The position numbers and the translations under genes are program-made. Shown one piece after another: positions 57,960 to 64,000 of a stretch of 64,000 bases of DNA; positions within the stretch are counted from its first letter, which is position 1, and each line of letters opens with the position of its first letter. Source of the DNA: Cololabis saira (lineage: Eukaryota; Chordata; Actinopteri; Beloniformes; Belonidae); assembly GCF_033807715.1 (NCBI RefSeq), contig NC_084596.1, forward strand, positions 38,480,958 through 38,544,957. Direction: 5' to 3'. A model generated the notes under the pieces. It searched no databases. It saw only the letters and a program-made list of their open reading frames with translations, and was not told where the DNA came from.

Positions 57960-58225
57960 ACAAAAATTATGGAACCCTCAACTTATATTGTGTTACACAA
58001 ACTTTTGACGATATAACCCTGCACCTGTAGACAGGTAATACCGGCCACGCCTCATTAGCAAACAGCTCCTGCTGTCTGAGGTTTGAAGGGTTTCTTCTCC
58101 AGACTGCATGTTTCCATAGACATTCAGTAGTATTGAGATGGGGCTCATAGGGGGCTGCTTCAGAATAGTCCAATGTTTTCTTCTTAGCCATTTTTGGCTG
58201 GTCATTATCCTGTTGGACGACCAGT
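57960..58225 (-). pseudogene. Tc1-like transposase C-terminus, frameshifted
   Basis: The minus strand reads SQKWLRRKHWTILKQPPMSP in one frame. Another frame reads NTTECLWKHAVWRRNPSNL and then RQQELFANEAW...LPVYRCR. These match the end of Tc1 transposases, normally 'SPDLNPIENLW...RPSNL...EEW...P..RC'. The catalytic Asp of SPDLNP reads His (EPHLNT) in the one frame that covers it, and the two parts need a frameshift. The end GGGTTCCATAATTTTTGTC recalls the Tc1 right terminal region. Confidence 0.7.
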
Positions 58226-59689
58226 TACCTCAGACGAAGACCAAGCTTTCTGACACGCGGCAGCATATTTGTCTCCGAAATGAAAATGTATGCTGTGATT
58301 TTGGATTATACTTCCCAAGGGCTGCATGTATAAACTGAACAATGCCGAGTCATTTGAAGAGTGTTTCATGATGACACTGAAATTACTTATGTTCCAAACG
58401 TTCATCTTAAATTGTTTGGCATAATCTTCATGTCAGACACATGGAAATGGAACTAAAACTATTTATCTGTCATTTATTTATGTGTGACCCATGTCAGTGA
58501 AGGGTAAAATGCAGTTCCCAGTCAGCTTTCAGCTCACTGTATCGACTTTGTGTTAACAGATATTGCAGTTACGATTTGTGGGAAGCTGGGAGGGGCTAAT
58601 CAAACAACTTTGAAAAATTCCTGAACATGGTGACACGCTCAGCTGCTTGTAGAAATGATGTGTAAACTTAACTGTGTCTACACTGCATAGAAAATAAAAG
58701 CTTTCTTGTGTGAGAGGTGAACATAACTACAAAAACTTGGGGAGTAAATTGGGCTGAGTTTGCTCACAAAAATCTGACAGATGTAGGATTTGTTAGGAGA
58801 CTTCCTCTCAGTCTCTGTCTGTTACTACGTCTGTGCTGTACAAAAGCAACCAACTACACATCTCACCAACTACACCCCTTCAGCCACCTGTAAACCTTTT
58901 TCTCAGTCCTGTTGTGGCATTAAGGGGAACAACATTATTACTCTGTTGAGTATTTACTACTTTTGCTTACATGTTTATTTTAATGGACAACAAATCAAGC
59001 AAAGCAATTTCTAAGCAGAGTGACATTTTTGTTATTATGCTGTCAGCAGAATATTGAACCAAACATTTCACTCAGATCTAATGTCATCCATTAATGGAGG
59101 CTTTATAAAAGTGTATGAAAATAAAGCTATTAAAGGCCCACTATATTTCACATTCTCAGTTTTTTTTTGCAAGGAGGTATGGCTTACACTTATAACATGT
59201 AGGTGCCACAAATCATATTCTGACAAATCATTTATAACTTAAATGTAGTTTGTAAGCATATGTATGCCAATACAGTTTGTACCCCTTTAAATTTTTTCCC
59301 TCTTTGTTTTATTGCAGCCATTTGCTAAAATCAAAAAAGAACATTTCTACTATTTTTCCTGAGAACTGTAAAATTGTGCAAAACATTCAGTTATTCACAG
59401 GTTATAAAGTATTTTTTTATTTTGTCAGTAAGTATGTTGGACTACTAATTTATGACGAAGTCCCTCTAAAAAACGTGACAGGAAAAAGGTGCAGTAGAAC
59501 AAAACCAGAGCGTTTGTAATTAGGGGCGCATTATCTCCCTGAAACAGGACGGGGGACGGGGGGCTTCACTAATAAAACCAAGTTGAAATTAGTAGTAAAT
59601 TAGTGATTTTCAACATCGTCATATTATATTGTTTAGCCAAAAATAGATACATTACCTCTTCGCTATCCATCCTGCAAATGACAGCTGAA
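58226..59689. other. Unassigned AT-rich sequence
   Basis: No gene was seen. TTAAAGGCCCACTATATTTC at about 59129 resembles the presumed left end of the TTAA-type family whose right end is at 59690-59880, but the match is weak. Confidence 0.4.
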
Positions 59690-59880
59690 AACCGAAAAGT
59701 AGTTTTGAAAGTCCGTCCCGTTTTATTTCATTCAATATCAAAACGCGACGGGGACAGGATCTTTCCAGCAGTACGCGCTGGTGCTCATGGGAAATGTAGT
59801 GTTCTTTCTGGTAAAGCACTACCGCTTTTGTCCAAAGGAGCCGCCAAACTCAACAAAAGCTGAAAGTTACATTGTGCTGC
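59690..59880. repeat. Right end of a TTAA-type dispersed element
   Basis: GGTGCTCATGGGAAATGTAG, TTCTTTCTGGTAAAGCACTA and GCTGAAAGTTACATTGTGCT recur with few changes at 42225-42327. TTAA follows GTGCTGCT in both places, so two copies of one family end at TTAA targets. Confidence 0.7.
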
Positions 59881-60049
59881 TTTAACTGGATGTACACAAA
59901 ATAAATACATTTATAAAATAAGTCTATACTCAATGTGCAATCACATATACAGTACATACCTACAGTATACAGTATACATGCACACGCATAACAATATACA
60001 GTACATAAATCCTGTTTAACAGACCTGGAAACTACCTCCCATTCCAACG
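59881..60049. other. Probable 3' UTR of the antisense LINE
   Basis: AT-rich, TACAGTATAC-rich stretch directly downstream (minus strand) of the LINE C-terminus. Its role as 3' UTR is inferred from position only. Confidence 0.3.
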
Positions 60050-60583
60050 TGACTTTTCCACAAACACACACACACCCACAGAAATATACAATTATACTCA
60101 TATGTACAATCCTATTTACATCGTTAGACACACCCATTCAACTTCCCCTCAGATCATTATCCCTGTACTTGTTGAAAGTCATGTGTCTGAGAATTTTTTC
60201 AAACAAACTCATGCTTGGACATTGCTTCAGTTCCTGGCTGAGTTTATTTATTTTAACCTTCACACCACTGACTGAAGTGCACATTCTCTTCATGGTTATT
60301 TGAACACTCATGGTTCTGAAGTTAAGGCTTCCCCTGTAATCATAACCCCCTCTCTATCAGTAAAGAGTTTCTGTATATTATCTGGTAGTTGTTTGTTTCT
60401 GGCTTTATACATCAGCTGAACTGTTTGACATTCTACCAGATCTAGGAGTTTTAGTAAGCAGGAGTTTCTAAATAACTCATGATTGTGGTCCTGGAAACTC
60501 TTATGAGCCATTCTGATGGCTCTTTTCTGGAGTGTGCACAACGGCCAGAGTGAGGATTTGTAGGATATACCCCAAACTTCCAC
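60050..60583 (-). pseudogene. LINE reverse-transcriptase C-terminal fragment
   Basis: The minus-strand frame 60583-60308 reads VWGISYKSSLWPLCTLQKRA, IRMAHKSF, LLKLLDLVECQTVQLMYKA and NKQLPDNIQKLF. This is the conserved 'EVWG-Y...L-PL-LQK-AIR' region and following C-terminus of a Jockey/CR1-type non-LTR retrotransposon. Downstream pieces continue as MKRMCTSVSGVKV and LSQELKQCPSMSLFEKI after stops. The RT palm is absent, so this is a partial, degenerate copy. Confidence 0.75.
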
Positions 60584-60641
60584 ACAATAAAATTAAAATA
60601 TGGCAAAATAAAATTTTCAAATAAATATTCAATTCAATTAA
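60584..60641. other. Short AT-rich spacer with TTAA target
   Basis: It ends with the TTAA (60638-60641) flanking the next element. Confidence 0.4.
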
Positions 60642-61730
60642 AGGAGACCTATTATGGCATTTAATGTATATTTTAAACAGGCCTTGAATGTCTTAAAAAC
60701 AATCTAAAGCTTGTTTTTTCTACATAAATCATAAATCGAGCCTGTGGGCCCTGTCACTAGTTTTACCGCTTCTAACCTCTTTTTCTGCGCCTCATTTCTA
60801 GGGAAGGGGGGGGTATGATAATGAGGCTCTGTGCTGATTGGCTCCCTGAATGACGTGTAGCAGGGGAGGAGAATAAACCTCGCTCCGCCAGAGCAGCCCG
60901 AGCCTGTAAATTATCACAACACTGAATTTTCACAAATGGAAACTTTATTGTTAAAAAAATAAAATATGAGTTGTATATAAATAACATTTATGCACTATTT
61001 AAGCCGGATCTGCCCGGCGGATGCTGAACGCTGGTCCCGGAGCCACACCGGGCGCCCGGGAGCAGCGCTGCTGGATCAGCGCGCATCACCGCGACTTTAA
61101 CCAGGGAATCTGACCGGTTCCGACCGGCCGGGACCGCAGGAACCGGCCTGGACTGGTAGCAGGGACTCCCGGGGACCGACCAGCGGAATTTCAGCCGGAT
61201 CTGACCGGCGGATGCTGCGCGACGGGCGCCGCAACCACACGGCGGGCGCACAGATCCGCTCCGGAGCGCATCCGCGGCGCATCGCCCGTTACCGGGGACC
61301 AAACCGACAGATTTGCCTGAAAATGTCGGAGGGTGAAGCTGGTCCACCCTGGGACAGACCCCCAAGGACCCAGCTCCTAAACCACCTGGGAACCTGGATG
61401 ATTTAACCTGGATCCGCTCCGCCGCGGCGCCGCGTCCGACTGGCTGAAGGAAGCAGCGCTCCAGCAGCGGAGAGAGCTGGTTGTGGGCGTGGTTTCAGCA
61501 GTGGAGGATGAACCTATGGAAATGAGCGCCTATGGTGACGTCACCATAGGCGCAGATTCAGAATGGCTCAAAAAAAGGTCACGTGACACTGGGGGACTCT
61601 GTAAGGCGGGGGTCAGAGACCCTGCAGAATTTCCTGGTATTTTGTCTCCCCTGTGCTGGCAGGGTGAGGGGAGACCACTTTATATATGTTAAAACAAGAA
61701 AAAACGTGTTTTTCATAATAGGTTTATTAT
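60642..61730. mobile_element. TTAA-type element with GC-rich modules
   Basis: The left end after TTAA is AGGAGACCTATTATG (60642). The right end contains CATAATAGGT (about 61714-61723), the complement of the inner part of the left end, then diverges before a TTAA-like ATTAA at 61730. The interior (60988-61365) shares GC-rich blocks with the TA-flanked element at 13697-15214 but in a different order. No transposase was recognised. An inverted CCTATGGTGACGTCACCATAGG palindrome, here split as CCTATGGTGACG and TCACCATAGG, lies at about 61530-61551. Confidence 0.55.
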
Positions 61731-63565
61731 TAATGAAAATAAAATACATTGAATCTTATATTGGAATACATGGACAGTTTTGATCCTGCATGTTGTCATC
61801 TGTATTCATGATGACAGTAAGATGAGCATTCTTCTGCTTTCAGAGTGATTTGCAAAGACTCACCTCCAAACGAACCTTGTTATGAACCACATACATAAGA
61901 TTTTGTACAAATCCCTCCACAGCCCATTTGAGTCCCGTTTGAGTGCTCAACAACAGGCGGTCCTTTTGTGTCCAATGGCCGCCACATATTTAACTGTTTA
62001 TTCCAGATATCTGGAGCAACAGTCCATTTAGGGTGGAGCAAACGCATAAGTATGTCATGTGGGGAAGTGACTGTGAGGAACGGAAGCTTAAAAGGAAAGT
62101 TAGGGGCGACACAACATGGAACTAGATAACAACACACAATTTCGTACGCTAAAATATTAGCAGGCTGCAGGTTTTTTATTGCCAAATATTTTTCACTTAC
62201 CTCCAGCTTTTGGTGCGGCACAGACAATCCCTGCTGCCCATATGTACTAATCCTTTCCTTTATCTGTGTTCTTTTTTTTAATTCTTAATTTGTGCTCCAA
62301 TTGTTTCTCCACTAAGACTCAGATAAAAAAAATAAATAAAAAAAAAAACTCCTGTTAAAATGTAGTTCCTGTGTTGCATAACATTGTTTTGGGGCCATTT
62401 ATGTGGCTGAGGAGCTGGCAGGTCATGTAGTGAGTTACCCCTATCACCTGTCAGTCACATAGTGTGAACACCACAGTGACTTACAGAGCACCACAATATA
62501 TTAACACTGAACGTTGTATCGTATGAAAGTGTCCTTACACTACAGGAATAGTGTCAATAATTAACATGATTGCTAAAACAAAGTAAAAACTACATCATAG
62601 ACTTCTGATAACTGAATTCAGAAATGGCAATGTAAATGATTCAGATTGTTGACAAGTCCCCTCCACTTTGCACCAATCAGAGCAGAAAATTGTAGGGAAA
62701 TAAAACTTGAATAACTAACTGTGACAGCATCTGTCACAACAGCAGGCAGCAGTGTGTGTTCCAACAGAGTGAAAAAGGAATGTATGAAGACATAAAAAGC
62801 TAGAGGAAAAAATGTTTTCTCCTCTCCACATGCATGATGGGAGCTCTGAGCCGTCAGCAAGGGAGTTTAGGAAAGAGGAGGATAACGGCAATTCTAAGCT
62901 TATTAAAACATGAAGGTGTTGAATAGCCAGATTAGAAGGGCTCCTCCTTAATTTCACAAGAAATGCAGAAACATTGCTGTCAGTGCAGAACAGATACGCA
63001 GCAAACCGGTTTAAGCTAATCATCATTCAGCAGGCCACTTTTTCATTTGCATTATCTTTTTTCACACCAGTTAGAGGGCAGAAAAAACTCAAGGCATCTT
63101 GCTTCAGTCCATTGTCCTCTCTCTTTCCCACATGCTCATCCCATGTCTCCTCTCTTTCTCGACATCTAAATCAGACGTGTCTGCAGTGAGCAGCAGTTGG
63201 TGCTTCGGTTAGCTCTGCCCATAACTGGGGGCCAAGTGGAGAGCGGCAGCTGTGACGGGGACAAATAATTGCAAACTTTTTTTTGAACTTCTTTTGTTAA
63301 GTCTCAGTGAAAGACAAGGGAACTGCAGCTTTGAAGTCTCCATGGTGCCATTCATCATGACTACTGTGTACACATATTATAAAACACTTTAGCAATATCA
63401 GTTCAACACCCCCAGAACCTTTAAATGTGATAATGTGATTTATTATTCACTTTTCCAAATATTCCAGAAATACGCTTAACGTACTGAATGTCTTATTCTC
63501 CTGTCACATGATCACTCAGGGCAGTAGTGGCTGGGGTAGGGATATACCAAACTCCAAAATGGACA
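61731..63565. other. Unassigned sequence with one unexplained frame
   Basis: A minus-strand frame of 115 codons (62227-61880) reads MSVPHQKLEVSEKYLAIKN and later SPHDILMRLLHPKWTVAPD. I recognise no domain and cannot exclude chance. The remainder (62260-63565) shows no element ends or exons. Confidence 0.35.
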
Positions 63566-63567
63566 TA

Positions 63568-64000
63568 CAGGACTGTCTCAGAAAATTAGAATATTTTGTT
63601 ATAAAGTTCTTTATTTTCTGTAATGCAATTAAAAAAACAAAAATGTCATACATTCTGGATTCATTACAAATCAACTGAAATATTGCAAGCCTTTTATTAT
63701 TTTAATATTGTGTGGCAGGGTGGAGGAGCTGCAGCCACTTAGGCTGATTAGGGCACAGGTGGGCCCAATCCGCCTCTCCAGCCTGCCTGCTTGCATAAGG
63801 CATGGCTGCGCAGCAGCAAAGGGCTGGTCTCCCTTGGAAGCTGTTGAAGCTGGAAGCACGTGTGTCCTGGGTGTTTGTAATAAAGAGGGTTCTGCACTAA
63901 ACTCAATCCTGTCGGTCGGGCCCCCGTAGCACTAGCCCTGCTACATATTGCTTGTTTAAGATTAAGATTCCCAGAATATTCAAATTTTTTTAGATAGGAT
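63568..64000. mobile_element. Tc1-like palindromic MITE, cut by the window end
   Basis: It begins CAGGACTGTCTCAGAAAATT after a TA (63566-63567) and continues with TTCTTTATTTTCTGTAATGC and AAATGTCATACATTCTGGAT. This is a fish Tc1-type MITE that I recognise. After a solo LTR insertion it resumes as GTTTAAGATTAAGATTCCCA and leaves the window. The right end is not visible. Confidence 0.85.
63711..63945 (+). mobile_element. Solo LTR with 5-bp TSD
   Basis: The LTR starts TGTGGCAGGG and ends CCCTGCTACA, a near-perfect 10-bp inverted terminal pair with TG...CA ends. TATTG is duplicated at 63706-63710 and 63946-63950. GTAATAAAGAGG near 63879 provides a polyadenylation signal. It is 235 bp with no internal region, as expected from recombination between two LTRs. 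The short size and 5-bp TSD fit Ty3/gypsy-like or retrovirus-like elements. Confidence 0.88.

Overview
The window looks like teleost (ray-finned fish) nuclear DNA: AT-rich background, no bacterial-style gene packing, and many transposon types typical of fish genomes (Tc1-like, hAT, TTAA-target elements, L2/Rex1-like, RTE/Rex3-like and L1-like LINEs, LTR elements, fold-back MITEs). I find no complete host gene. Most open frames over 60 codons are chance frames in AT-rich DNA, simple repeats or transposon remnants. One 80-nt segment at 56156-56235 (minus) has exon-like features and is the only candidate host coding sequence. Family names come from pattern recognition without a database search; element boundaries are strongest where both terminal repeats and target-site duplications (TSDs) were read directly.

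Left part (1-15.2 kb): a 5'-truncated L1-like LINE 3' end with poly(A) and a (TCAC)n tract (432-1374); a full hAT element with an 8-bp TSD (1782-3054); a hAT inside another hAT, each with its own perfect 8-bp TSD (3148-5708 containing 3659-4978), the outer one also carrying a fold-back MITE; a TTAA-flanked MITE (7019-7513); an antisense L1-like LINE end (12632-13681); and a TA-flanked element with GC-rich, internally duplicated content (13697-15214).

Middle (15.2-47 kb): mostly unassigned AT-rich sequence with Tc1 transposase fossils (17.9, 33.1, 47.0 kb), a Rex1-like LINE reverse-transcriptase fossil (19.8-20.5 kb), RTE/Rex3-like fossils (20.9-21.1 and 23.0-23.4 kb), a two-part tandem repeat block (24.6-27.9 kb), a long-inverted-repeat fold-back element with a 6-bp TSD (33361-34088), an interrupted Tc1 element (40974-43212) and an internally deleted antisense LINE (43.5-44.1 kb).

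Right part (47-64 kb): a third L1-like 3' end (47.1-48.1 kb); a deeply nested complex in which one L2 LINE (50905-54600) is split by a hAT-like element (itself carrying a fold-back MITE) and by an LTR retrotransposon (itself carrying another hAT-like element); antisense SINE, Tc1 and LINE fragments (57.5-60.6 kb); a TTAA-type element sharing GC-rich modules with the 14-kb element (60642-61730); and a solo LTR with a perfect 5-bp TSD inside a Tc1-like MITE at the window end. The nesting gives a relative insertion order for several families. No rRNA, tRNA, CRISPR or operon structure was seen.
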